Under the pieces are notes generated by a model. It saw only the letters and a program-made list of their open reading frames with translations, made no database searches and was not told the DNA's origin. Source: Folioceros fuciformis (lineage: Eukaryota > Anthocerotophyta > Anthocerotopsida > Anthocerotales). From it: a stretch of DNA of 59,977 bases. A program made the translations under genes and the position numbers. Position 1 is the stretch's first letter. Every line of letters begins with the position of its first letter. The stretch is taken from positions 388,444 through 448,420 of the forward strand of contig JBNGIO010006285.1 in NCBI GenBank assembly GCA_049999805.1. The letters run 5' to 3'. Positions 43,411 to 55,077 of the stretch are shown one piece after another.

Positions 43411-44919
43411 ATGGCTTCGGGGTGTGCTTTGCAGCTGAACTCAGCGTCTCTTTGCTCGAATCCGTCGAGCAGTATATTGCGGCCTACGGATCAGAGATGG
43501 TCTGACCGCGTTCTGCTGCGGGGAGCGGTTTCCAGGATTGGTAGTGACTTGTTCTTAAGGAACGAGAGGCGACCTTGTGCTGGCGTACAGAAGTTGCATG
43601 ACGGGCTTGCAGTTCAAGGTCTGGCAAGTGGAGACCGTCAGCCAGCAGGACTAAAATGGACTTGTTTTGATTTGAATCGACAAGCGGCTGATTCTGAAGC
43701 TCCCACTTCTGTTTGCAGCTGCAGCCGAGGTGTGGGAGGCCGAGGACGTTCCTCCTATCCCGCGATCGATTCATGATATCTCCAACGGGGATCACATTCT
43801 TGGATTTGGTGCTCAGTTGACGGAAGATCATCCAGTTATCCCCGCTGACTCAACATTCAGTTTTGCTCGTCCAATTTCGCATCCAGCGCTTGCCAGTGTT
43901 CGTCAAACGCAGTACTAAAATTTATACATGCAGGGATTCTTCGACGAAGAGTACAAGACAAGGAGGTCGTGGATTGCGGATCTTGCCAAGCTTCACAAGA
44001 TGTGACCGCTTTACGCTGGCTGTCTTACAGGTTTCAATGATTCATTCGTGTCCTCATGTGAAGGAAGGGATCTTTATCTTTCTCTTAATTCTGTGTGTGC
44101 AGTGGGGAGCCCATCTTGGACATCGCTTACACAGAGGAAGAGACAAGAGTTTGGCGACAAGTGCTGGAAAAGTTGAGCGTGCTTTATCCCACACATGCAT
44201 GCAAGGAATTTTTGGCAGCCTTTCAGCTCTTCAATTTTCGTCCCGACCGCATCCCTCAGTTGCAAGAGCTGACCGAGGTTTGCTTCATCCTCCCGGCTTG
44301 CTGCTCTCCTTGGCCTACTAATAACCGACAACTCTGGTAGTGGTACCTCATTTTGTCGTTTTTGTTTTATGCGTAGGTTTTGCAGCAACAAACCGGTTGG
44401 CAGATTAGGCCGGTTGCTGGTCTCTTACACCCAAGGGATTTCCTGAATGGGCTAGCGTTCAAGACGTTCCACTCTACCCAATACATCCGACATGGGAGCA
44501 ATCCCATGTATACTCCTGAGCCGGACATATGCCACGAGATTTTGGGCCATATTCCAATGCTGGCGGACCCTGTGTATGCCGACCTTGTCCACGCAATTGG
44601 TGTGGCATCGCTAGGAGCGTCCAACATGTGGCACTTGACCAAGCTGTACTGGTATACTGTAGAGTTTGGAGTGATTCGGGAGGGAGCAGATGTCAAGGCG
44701 TTTGGCGCCGGACTGTTGTCCAGCTTCGGTGAGCTGCAATACCTTCTTGCTGGTCACGAGGGCCAGTTTCCGGAGTTTCAACCACTGGACCCTTTCAAGA
44801 AACTACCCAAAATGAGCTACAAGGATGGTTTCCAGAAGACATATTTCATTTGTGACAGTTTTGCTGATACAGCTTGCAAACTCCGAACTTACACCAACAG
44901 TCTATCTTCGAAGCCATAA
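43411..44919 (+). CDS. AAH: Plastid aromatic amino acid (phenylalanine) hydroxylase
   Basis: Iron-dependent monooxygenase converting phenylalanine to tyrosine. In non-flowering plants this enzyme is known to be plastidial and to use a folate rather than a pterin cofactor. Five exons: 43411-43618, 43719-43834, 43934-44001, 44103-44277 and 44377-44919, giving 369 aa. A transit-peptide-like N-terminus precedes the catalytic domain: HILGFGAQLTEDHPG, YTEEETRVWRQVL, LYPTHACKEF, STQYIRHGSNPMYTPEPD and GLLSSFGELQY. Iron ligands are visible: the two His of ICHEILGHIP and the Glu of YTVEFG. There is no ACT regulatory domain and no C-terminal tetramerisation helix, as expected for the plant form. The exon 1 donor is uncertain (43618 or 43627, same phase). 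Confidence 0.92.
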
Positions 44920-45010
44920 TGTCACCGGCCTGTAGATAGGCAAACTTTAGACCCAAACTGTAATTTATTCAATGTGGTTTCGCAACGCTTAAGCCCTACA
45001 ATTTAGTGAT

Positions 45011-46928
45011 TCATCCGGCCAAAATCTCTCTCTCTTTCGTCTTGCACGCATCATCAATGCTTTTCGCATACTTCTTCGTTAGTTCCTCGACCTGAAAGCC
45101 ACACGAACGTCAGACAGATCTTGCCCGGATCTTCTAATGAAGGGAAGTCATCCAAATCCATAACGATCTCACCTCTTTCTCCAGTCGCTTGGCATCATCT
45201 TTAGGCATATCTTTTTTAGCAGCAGATATTTTATCAAGCGCCTGCATCACCCAGATCATAGAAGTTTTGACGACCGAGACCTTTGCAAGGAGGCGACGAA
45301 GACGGAGGACACGGCATGTGACGGAAAACCCACATCTTTCCTGGCCCTCCGAAGACTTAGCTTCGCCACCTCCCCCGCCTTCCCAGCCATTTTACACATG
45401 GCCTGGAGATACACCACCACACGATTGGCACCCAGCTGATGCTGTCACAGGCACCTGACAAATCCAGAATAACTTGAAAGCAACTTCACAAATTGGTCAA
45501 CTCACATCACAATGTTCCTTCGTCAGCCTGGTTCATCTCAGCGTTGATGGAATTTGAACAGAACCATGCCACCCAAGAAAAATGAGGTCAGAGCGAATAA
45601 ACCCCTGACAGCAAAGAGATAAAATGCACACTTTAATCGGGCGATGTAGCTTCATGGGCCGTTCCGAATAACAAAAGAAACCACCGGTCAAGAGTTCCCG
45701 TACTTTGGAATAGGTACCGTTAGGGTTTGACCATTAACCACAGGATTGAGACGCAGGGGAGAACTCAAAACAGCAGATTCAACGCTTTTCACCGTCTGCA
45801 CACATCATACCATTTTGGTCAACACACATTGCACGCCACTTAGATAGCCCCATTTAACAGTACACCGACTGACCTAGAAACTACTGGGTCACAGAAGGAT
45901 CGCTCACAGACGGGTCATACGGCATGACAGTCAAGGTCTGAGCATCTGAAACAGACACAGCAGCTACATGGCTGAGGGGTGACTTGAAGCCACTTGCATC
46001 CACCAACACGTGATCAAGCATGCCTGGAAACAAAAAGCAAAATGCAGCAGGGAAGTGAGTCCCATTTCAAGGCAGTGTAGATTCCATTCGCATACTTCGA
46101 CAGCATCCCGCTCACCAGGACTAGCTCTGCCCGTTCGCAACTTGCTAAGCTCTCGCGAAAGAGCATCCAGTGCTGCATCCATCTGGGTGGTCGCAAGCTC
46201 CTTCACAGCAGGTCTCAACGTGCCAATGTTAACGTCAGGCACCTCCTCATCACTTTCTGCAAACAGAGAAATCACATCAGGAGGGGTACGCGTGGCGCGA
46301 GGGCATTCCCATGCTCAAATGGGACATACGACAAATACAAAGATAGTCAAAACCCAAAGACTTGCGAGGGGCCAAGGACTCAGATTATGGGTGGTGATAT
46401 ATTAGGATGGTCGGCAAGGCTGGAGAGCCATTAAGCTGAACGAGACCTTACATAATATCATCATGGTCCTTGAGCGACTGACACACAACCAAAGCAACCA
46501 AGAACACAGCGAACCTCAACTGACTTAGGCGACGGAACGAACAATCGGACATCAGATTTTCCGGATGTCATCGACAAGGCTACAAGAGCCATTCCGCCGA
46601 ACGAGACCTTTAAAAGGTCATCATAGTCCAATTTCATGCACACCAAGCAGACCAGCCACACGACCCCATTCCTACACTGACGACGCTACAGACAAAGGCA
46701 CATACTAGCCTTTTTTGCCTGCTTGGCAAAACCCCGCCATGACTGTGAAAAGCATGGTTCGCTCCTGCTATCCGTAGGCATTGCCGGAGCCGCGGCCACG
46801 CGGGCAACTGACGACGCCGCTCGGCAAGCCCCACATCCGGCATGCTCGGTAGACAACACTGCTACCCGCTCCAACAGGACGCGACAACGCAGCGCCCTAA
46901 TCAAGCCAGAGGCTCGCAGGCTAGCCAT
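45011..46928 (-). CDS. Mitochondrial ribosome recycling factor
   Basis: Splits post-termination ribosomes together with EF-G. Eight exons on the minus strand: 46928-46706, 46256-46116, 46023-45908, 45795-45704, 45527-45506, 45402-45334, 45241-45173 and 45091-45011, giving 270 aa. An Arg-rich presequence (MASLRASGLIRALRCRVLLE) and the segment TTQMDAALDALSRELSKLRTG match the mitochondrial plant type rather than the plastid one. Other family marks are GMLDHVLVDASG, VAAVSVSDAQTLTVMPYDPS, LTKEHCDAMCKMAGKA, LSLRRARKD, DDAKRLEKEVEELTKKY and the end KEREILAG. Exon 5 is only 22 nt. Divergent from the RBM28-like gene 193 bp away; the 3' end is 91 bp from the hydroxylase stop. Confidence 0.92.
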
Positions 46929-47121
46929 GTTCCTTGCTGCCTTCTCTAATGGTGGTCTCTGACGATTATGTATGGGAAAGGCGACGGCTAGGTCGAGGGT
47001 TTAGGGTTTAACCGATGAGTTCTCTAATTAGTGACTGGCTCGCTGCGTTGTACGTAGCAAGTTAACTTGCATGGACCTTTGAAATTTTGCTCTCCGTGAG
47101 CTAAACAGATTCACACCAGAA
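46929..47121. promoter_or_regulatory. Short divergent promoter with telo-box, RRF / RBM28-like
   Basis: Only 193 bp separate the two start codons, so the promoters overlap. TTAGGGTTT at 47001-47009 (AAACCCTAA on minus) sits about mid-way inside gagggtttagggtttaa. It is likely shared; whether one or both genes use it cannot be told from sequence. Confidence 0.65.
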
Positions 47122-50100
47122 ATGGGCCCAGCAGCGAGGCAAGCAGCGCCGTCGCCTGATGAGGTCGATGCCCGGACGGTGTTTGTCCGAGATTTGCCTT
47201 TCACGCTCACCGATGCCCAGGTCAATTGCCCCTTTCTGTTGTGAATACATCGTTGCGTGTTTGGCAATGTGGTCATTGCTGTGCCTTTTGTTCTGTTCTC
47301 ATATGCATTTCGTCCTGCAGCTGGAGGAAGTCTTCAGTGAAGTGGGACCGGTTCGCCATTGCTTTACTGTCAAGGATAAGGGTATTGGTGTCCACGCCTT
47401 GGATGAGGCTTTCTCCCTGGGCTCTTGAGTTTCTAGTTTGACTGGCTGACTTTATCTGCCGTTCCACTGACTGATAACAGGCATGTCTCGCAGGGTCGGA
47501 GAAGAATCGAGGTTTTGGATTTGTACAATTGTGAGCACCCCTTTCGTTTGACGCTTACAATCTGTTTATGCTAGGGATTCGCTTGGTAGTAGTATTATTA
47601 ATTTGTAGTGGTGTTACGTTGCCAGTGCTGTGTCGGAAGATGCTGGCCGAGCGGTAGAGGCAAAAAATGGAGTATCGCTACAGGGCAGGAAGATGAAGGT
47701 TGAACTTGCTAAGCGTCGCGCCCCAATGGAGCAACGCCGGCCTCCAAAATCGAAAGGTAGCTATTACAGTGGTATGGTACAAGGACTGGAGGAAGTATTT
47801 TCTCATGGAGGCCCGATGGTTAGTGACTTGTTTGCATCTGCAGTCAGCGAGTATTTGAGTCTTCATTGTGCGGTGTAGATGAGAGCACCGGAGCAGAAGA
47901 TTCTGGTCCAGATGCTGTGCAACTTGAATCTGCTCAATTGGAAGTGGCCATTTCAAAGAGAAAACGAAAATCAAACGATGTGGAAGGAGCTGCAAGCAGT
48001 GAGAGCAAAGGGGCACTTGAACATAACGCCAAAAAGAAGAAATTGGGTATGGGTTTTTGTTTGCATGCCCTACACTTTTTGTAGTTCTGATTGTTAGTGC
48101 GCAAAGCTCATCCTGTGGTTTCGTTCTGTTTCAGAACCGCCTTTGCAGCTATCGTTAAAACAGCCCGGTCAGGGCAAGCGATCTCGTGAGGGTGAGGCAA
48201 GCTCCCGTGAGGCTGGGAAGAGCTCTGATAAACAGCGGTAATGGTGACTACAATCTAGTGTGGGCATTTTCTTTGACTGTCCTCAGTATCTCTTTCCTAC
48301 TTCTCTAACCTCCTAAAGTCCCAGAGTGTGTGATAATTGGGCATATCTCGTGTTGACATGGATCAGGCCAGCAAGGACAATAGTTGTTGGGGGCTTGACC
48401 ACACCTCAGATGAAAGATGCTGTGGTTGCAAAAGTGAAAAAGATTCATCCCACAGACATTCTCTGCACTCCCTTGACACAGCAAGAGCTTGGTAGCCATG
48501 GTATTGTAGGTGGACTTTACCGTCGGTGCTTTTTTTGGTGGTTGGTTAGTTCTAGAAAATCATCACCATGATATTCTGCAGTACTGCATTTGCGAAGTAT
48601 GTGATGTTTTTCTTTGTGTGCGTCCCATGGTAAGGAATGATGTAATGTTGCGGGTGTTATTGGGTGCAGGCCTGTCCAAGGATGGCTGCAAACCGGGTGC
48701 AATCTCTATGGTATTTCCATCTGTTCGTGCTGCACGTCAAGCTGTAGCAGCCCTCCACCACCAGCAGATTGGTGATGGCATAGTTTGGGCCCGCCAGCTT
48801 GGTGGTGAGGTACGTGCAGCTGTTCTCACTTTGTTTTCATGACATGCTGGCATACATATGTTTCTCAACACATACAGGTATTCATTATCTTTATTTTATG
48901 ATCACAGGGATCTAAGTTGAAGAAGTGGAGGCTGATAGTCCGCAACTTGCCTTTTTCCGTGAGTTTCCTTAGGCCATTTACTCACGTTGGAAGCTGTGCT
49001 TAAAGTACTTTCAGTCACCTGTGAATAAGGAGATGCCTCAATCTTGCAGGTTACAGAGTCAATGCTGCGTGAGCTCTTCACACCTGCTGGGTTTGTATGG
49101 GAGATCAGTATACCACGCAAGCCTGATGGCAAGTAAGCATGTGTATTCTGGTACCGTAGATGTGATTGGCAGATACAAGTACGCTTGAGTTTGATTTTTT
49201 TTTTTTTTTGTCACTTCTTTCAAATGGCTTTACGTTCCTGTCGCCCTGATTTGTCATTCTTGAGCTATGGCTCTGGCAGATCAAGAGGTTTTGCATTTGT
49301 TGGCTTCACTTGTAAAGCGGATGCAGAGAAGGTATGCAGCCGTGGTGAAACGTGTGATCCCCTTGTACGAGGAAGGGGGTCACTACGTCTGACATCTTCA
49401 CTATGTCTTAAACTGTCGTCTTTGACATGTTGCATGTTGGTTCAGGGCATAAGCAAGTTGAATATGAAGACCATTGAGAAGAGGCCGATTGCAGTAGACT
49501 GGGCAGTTGCTAAGAAGAACTACGAAAGTATTGCTGTTGCAGAATCATCAGGGGCATCCGGTTAGTTCTCCTACAGCTTGCACAAGATTTCATTTCGACA
49601 TGTGACTGGGAGCACTTCTTTCCCACCTCTTTTTTATGGTAGTTGAGTGTGAGAAACTCTGGTCGTCAGTAGGGCTTGCTGTAAGGGTGGTGTGATGTTC
49701 AATTTACCAGGAAAGGAGACTGAATCAGCTGTTCCCGTGGATGAGGAAGCCCTATTGGCAAGTGAAGAAAGTGAAGGCGAGGAAGAGGTAGAAGTGGAGC
49801 CCAAAATGAAGGAAAGAAACTTGGTCGAGGAAAGTGAAGAGGAGGAAGAAGCAGAAGAGGAGCCCAGAATGAAGAGGAAAAGAGACTTGGTCGATAATCC
49901 TCATGAAAGTATTGAACCAGTAATTACAGAGGGCAAAGAGAACAGCATATCGGATGCACATGATGAATCAGACATGATCAGGAACGTCATGAAAAAAGTA
50001 ATGTCATCTGATGTGGCAGAGTTTGTGCATCCTGATCATGGTGATGAAGATACTGACAAACTAGGAGTTAAAGATAACGTTCTTACCAGAAAAAAAAATC

Positions 50101-52605
50101 AAGAAGGGAAGGAAGTAACTGCAGTCTCTGCTGAAAATGCAGCTGATGCATTGAGGAGAACTGTGTTTGTGAGAAATCTGCCCCCCACTGTCAAAGTAGC
50201 AAATATGAAAAATAAGTTTTCAGTTTATGGACAGGTGGAGACTTTTCGATTGGTTTATGACAAGGAGACAAAGTAAGGCCTCCATCTCCTTCCCGAGAGC
50301 AGATGGCTTCAGAAGTGATTTCCATTAATATGCAGTTGTGTTGCATGGGTTTGTAGTGATGAAGGTGATTTGTGTTGTGGTAGACTGCCGAAGGGGACAG
50401 CTTTTATGCAGTTTGCTACAGTCGAAGCAGCAGATGCAGCTGTCGCTGCTTCAAAGGAGGGGGATGGAATCAACGTTGGTGGGAAGGTGCTTGTTTTAAG
50501 CATCGCTGTAGATCGGGAAGCTGCAAGGAATGCTGGGAAACCAGAAAAGAAAACAGGTGTAATTGTTGCGGGAGGCATGGGATTGGATAACATTGCAAGG
50601 ACAGTTTTCATTCGAAACCTTCCGACTGAAGTAAATGTTTCTGAACTGGGAGAGAAGCTCTCGGTGTTTGGAGAGGTGAAGGCAGTACGCCTGGTCCTCC
50701 ATCCAATCACCAAGTCAGTTCAAAACCTTACATCCCTTTCTCACAGCTTGTCAGAAGGCATTTTCTGTTCTGAAGTGTTTTGTCCGAGTTAACTGGTTTC
50801 GTCGCCATACTGCAGGAGGCCTAGAGGAACTGCTTTTCTAGAATTTGTGTCTGCTGAAGCAGCAAGTGCTGCTGAAGCAGCTGCCAGCAACAATGAGAAT
50901 GGACTAACCGGAGGAATTTTTGTTGGAGGAAGAGCTGTAAAAGTAAATGTAGCTGTCGGACAGCAAGCAGCCCGTGACATCGCAGTGAAGTTATCCAAGG
51001 AAGAGACAGGCGATCGACGTAACCTGCAGCTTGCGCAGGTACACGGATGACTGATTGAGACAGGCAGAGGATTGGTTGATGAGTGTTAGTTTTGCCATGC
51101 ATGCTAGGTTTTCAAAAACTAATCGCGCTCAAATCTTGAGAGCAGGAGGGAGCCATCTGGGAGGGCACTCCAGCTGCAGAAGGAGTGTCCAAGGCAGATA
51201 TTATGAAGCGGAAACAGTAAGTTGTTTCCCCTTTGGTTGGTTGTGAACAGTAGTGAGACAATTTTGTTCAGGAACGTGACCCGGTGCTGTGTCATGTAGG
51301 TTACAGCATGAGAAAACCACGAAACTCAGGAGCCCAAACTTCCATGTCTCAAGAACGCGGCTAGCAGCCCATAATATCCCAAAGACACTGTCAGAGAAAG
51401 AGCTGAAGAAGATGTTCATTGATGCTGTTTTATCTCGTGCTTCCAAGCAAAAGCCTGTGATTAAGCAGGTGTGGCTTTTCACATGTAACGTTATGCTCAA
51501 GCTGCCTGATTCTCAGTCTGTGCCGTTTCTTACTTGATAAGCCCTTGATTTCAGGTGAAGATCCTCAAAGATGTTACTAAGGCGGGTGACACGAAGGCTC
51601 GTGGCACAGCATTTGTGGAGTTCACAGAGCATCAACATGCCCTCGTCGCCCTTCGTGCTTTAAATAACAATCCAAGTATTGCTCTGTTCGTCCGTAGTCT
51701 CACCTATATAGCTAGTGGGAGGCTTGTTCCTAAGTTTACACGGAACAACTCTCTGCAAGATCTTGAATGTCACGCACTCATTTGTACATCTTCTGATTTG
51801 TGCAGATGTGTTTGGAGTTGAGCATCGGCTAATAGTTGAATTTGCGATCGAGAGTGTAAAAGCTCTTAGAAAACGTGAGGAGCGTGTGGCTGCTGCCAAA
51901 AAAATCACCAGTAAGAAGGATGTTAACAGGCGCAGAGGGCCTGCAAACCTTGGACCCGAAACGCACCTGCAGGAGAAGGCTACCGATGCGAAAGAGGGAA
52001 GCGCACATGGAGAGAAAGGTAAGAGAAAGATAGCTCTCAAACGAAAGCGCCAGCCAACAGAGGCTGCAATCTCTGTTGCAGATGTAAGCACCAGGGGAGA
52101 GCCGGTGGGAAAAAAAAGCAAGAGAGGGCGAAAAGGTCGAGATACGAGTGCAAGTGCAAGCCAAACAGGCGCGCCTGTGGCATCTGTTGAGTTCAAGTCC
52201 GTGGTTGAAAGGGTGGGGAAAGCGGATGGCCAAGACGTCCCAAGAAAGAAGCCCCGCATCGAGGTATTTGATTTTTGTGTCAGTTCACGGCGGTGTCAAG
52301 TCCTGACAGTTGCAAGTGAACCAAGTACTATAGACGTGTGTTGTGTGGATCACATGAGTTTGCATTGCTGAACTGCTTGCGCTGGTTGTTGCTTGCAGCG
52401 CCAAAAGCATCAGAAGCCAAGGATACCTCTGAACGAAGCATCTCGGCGTGAGAGGAAACAGAAAACTCGAGGATTGAGACCCGACGAAGACAGGCTGGAT
52501 CAGCTTGTGGCGGAGTATCGGTCTAAGTACTTCTCGGCTGGCCAGGGACGTGGAAAGGCGAGAGGAAAGACTACTGAGGATGACTTCAGGAGATGGTTTG
52601 AGTAG
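47122..52605 (+). CDS. RBM28/Nop4-like nucleolar RNA-binding protein
   Basis: Multi-RRM nucleolar protein for large-subunit (60S) ribosome assembly (yeast Nop4, human RBM28). About twenty exons with consistent phase; the product is roughly 1,140 aa. RRM1 starts at RTVFVRDLPFTL. A degenerate RRM has RTIVVGGLTTPQ. The next is LIVRNLPFSVTESML with SRGFAFVGF. After a Glu-rich region come two related RRMs, RTVFVRNLPPTVKV...GTAFMQF and RTVFIRNLPTEVNV...GTAFLEF. The family block RNLQLAQ...PAAEGVSKADIMKR and LRSPNFHVSRTRLAAHNIPK follow, then FVEFTEHQHALVALRALNNNP. The tail is Lys/Arg-rich with the conserved end DDFRRWFE. The exon carrying the acidic region (from 49712) is the longest. The 3' end is 228 bp from the GDSL gene. 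Confidence 0.9.
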
Positions 52606-52833
52606 ACGGGTTGCGGATCTCTGTTTGAGCGTCAGCAATGGTTACGTGTATACAAAGTTCGTCTCCTGATTTCCTCTGCGTAATTTAGAGTTGCCGCGCT
52701 ATTAGTCAATAGATCGGCCTTTCCAACGTAATCCAGCCAGTTAATTCACGGTTCTTAAATTACGTTTCGTCGCCAAATGTTCGGCTTTTCTGTGGAGGTT
52801 TGAACTTAAGATGGCTCTTAAACGCCAAGAATC

Positions 52834-54292
52834 TTAAGAGCTGGCTCTCCGAGGAGTACAGCCTTGCAAGGGAAGGCTCGGCTCCAGATACTGTCCTGCA
52901 AGGAAGGCTCTTCCCACAATGCTGTAGAAAGCTTCAGTGAAGTGTATACCATCCCAGTTCACATATTCTGATGGGTTGGAGCAGACTGGGGTTTGCACCA
53001 GCACACCGTTTTCGTATCTGGTGGATCCGCAAACGAATCCCAAGTCAAAATTGTAGAGTCCTCCTTGGCCGCAGCAAGCATCGAAAGTGTCCTTAAATCC
53101 TGGAAAAGCCATCGAAGAAACCCAGGAGTAAGGTAGGTCAAGTTTGAATCTGGCTAGAGCTTGCGGATGCCAAAATATGCTTACCATACTTGCCCGAATC
53201 CGTCAGGATATCGATATAGACTTGGAAATAATCAGCAAAAATAAGTGTGGCTCCAGGGAGTGTTTGGCGGAGGGACTGCACAGCTTCGTGCAGAAGGCTG
53301 TTGTAGGTCTTGACTACAGCGTTGAGTGGAGCCAGGCAGCCAAGCTTGTCATAATCTTCAGGGGCTCCTGGTAACAGCGTAAGAAAGAAGGTACAACAGC
53401 CTTGAGGTGGGATGCTCTGCACAAGGAAGTTCCTTGCTCCTGTCTGGTACAGAGCCTGCGCAGACGGAAACACAGAATGAATCACATTCATCTTCTGATT
53501 CTGGAGAGAGGGTAACGAAGCAGCAAAGCAACAGGCATACCTCCACAGCAGTCACAACGCTTTCAAGTATCGTGGGAAGGTACTCAACACACTGGCCAAA
53601 CGTGCTCCCCTCTGCGAGCTTGTCCTTCAAGTCATTCCCACCGATGGAGACTACATACAAAGCGTCACGGAATGCTGCAGCATCGAGAGACGGATACTGC
53701 ACCCCTGGCACAAACGCAGCCTCGGTCACTTTCTTTTTGAAAGCCTTGAACTGGCTGACCTGCACCGGGAGATTGAACGGCGTGAAAGCGATGCCTGACG
53801 GGGTCACTGCCACCGCCCCCGCAGCTGCGAAGTTGGCTCCGTGCTCGAAATTCGACTTCACGCTCTCCAGGTAAGGGCTGAGAAACGGGAGATTCAGCCC
53901 ATGGGCTGCCAGGGCAAGCACAACAAACACCTCCAATCGCTCAGCTCCAGCTCCCTCATTTCCCCCCAACAGGACCAGACAGCCCGCCAGGCAACCGCCG
54001 ACACGCAGAAGCCGGGCTTACCAAGAAAGTCGATCACAAGGCGGCCGTCACTATTCCGGCTGGACGAGGCGTTGAAGAAAGTCATGCCGTAGGGCAGATT
54101 CTCGGAATTGGAGGTGGCTGGGAAGGCGGCCACCTGATTCCCCGTGTCCGCCAGAGAGTCCCCGAAACTGAACAAAGTCGGGTAGCATGTGCCGCCAATA
54201 GGCGTGACGGCTCCACCCGAGCTCACGACCCGGAGTTGCCATGCCAGAAGCAGGCCAATGCAGCTCAGAGTGGTGCTGATGCTGCAGGCCAT
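52834..54292 (-). CDS. GDSL-type esterase/lipase (SGNH hydrolase)
   Basis: Secreted plant GDSL esterase acting on acyl esters, often cell-wall or cuticle related; the substrate cannot be told. Four exons on the minus strand: 54292-54022, 53905-53541, 53455-53185 and 53099-52834, giving 390 aa. The start chosen ([18 protein letters not shown]) gives a clean signal peptide; an upstream in-frame Met at 54385 would add a Gly/Arg-rich stretch and spoil it. Catalytic blocks are visible: Ser in [12 protein letters not shown] (block I), Gly in ANFAAAGA (block II), Asn in SIGGNDL (block III), and Asp/His in [12 protein letters not shown] (block V). Disulfide-type Cys occur in DACCGQGG and VCGST, as in the plant family. 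Confidence 0.93.
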
Positions 54293-55077
54293 GGCTGCCA
54301 AACCTCCTCGTCCTCCCCCTCCGCCTCCCCTTCCCCTTCCCCCTTGTTGTCTGAAAACTAATGAAGACGATCCGAAACGCCTCAAAAGAAAGTACTCTTC
54401 ATCTGCACTCGCAAAGGCTTTCTCTCACTCAGCCCACCAGCGAGCTCCCTCTCGCCCATCTTTCTCTACTTGTGCCAGAGGCACGACCCTACCGCACCAC
54501 CGTACTGTATTATGACAGTGACGCATCTGTCGCCCGAGCCTTGACTCCTTCGCTGTTCGCCGACACAGCCTTACATCACTTCCTCTTTGCACATCAAATG
54601 TTCGGCCATCACAAAACACAGAGAGGCGCAGTGTGCCTCGTGATAATGTGAGATGGGAGTGAGACTTCACTTTGACACTAGGACGGCATTGGCTTCCACG
54701 CCAGGACGAGCCACCCACAGTAGGCCTTTGAGAATTGCAATGGCGAGCTGTAGAATCGATCGGCCTTAAAGCGTCGCGCTGGAGGGAAACAACAGTTGGC
54801 CTTCTAATTACAACAGCCTTGTTCTGAATCGCCTTGGCATCCCAAAGTTCGCAGCACACACTTTTTGTGACTTCGTGTGTACCATATGTATTAAGTTCAC
54901 TCCCCCGATGGATCTTTGCAGAACCAAGTACAAATTCTCCCTTTATTCTTTCTCATGAGTTTAGCCGGCCGTTCCTCTGTCCGCGGCTCTCTCTGCCATG
55001 GAAGTATCACGAGTGTAAGAAAATGTACATCGCTGGCTTGGGCCTTGGGAAGGATGGAAGCCGAAGGAAAGGCATGT
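54293..55077. other. GDSL upstream region
   Basis: Promoter and 5' leader of the GDSL gene, with a C-rich run (54301-54345), and the 3' flank of the SDN gene. No other gene seen. Confidence 0.5.

Noticed and set aside
49197-49209. T run as a terminator or gap
   Set aside because: It is the pyrimidine-rich part of an RBM28-like intron.
54293-54385. Upstream start for the GDSL esterase
   Set aside because: The extension is Gly/Arg-rich and would bury the signal peptide; the Met at 54292 gives a normal secretory start.
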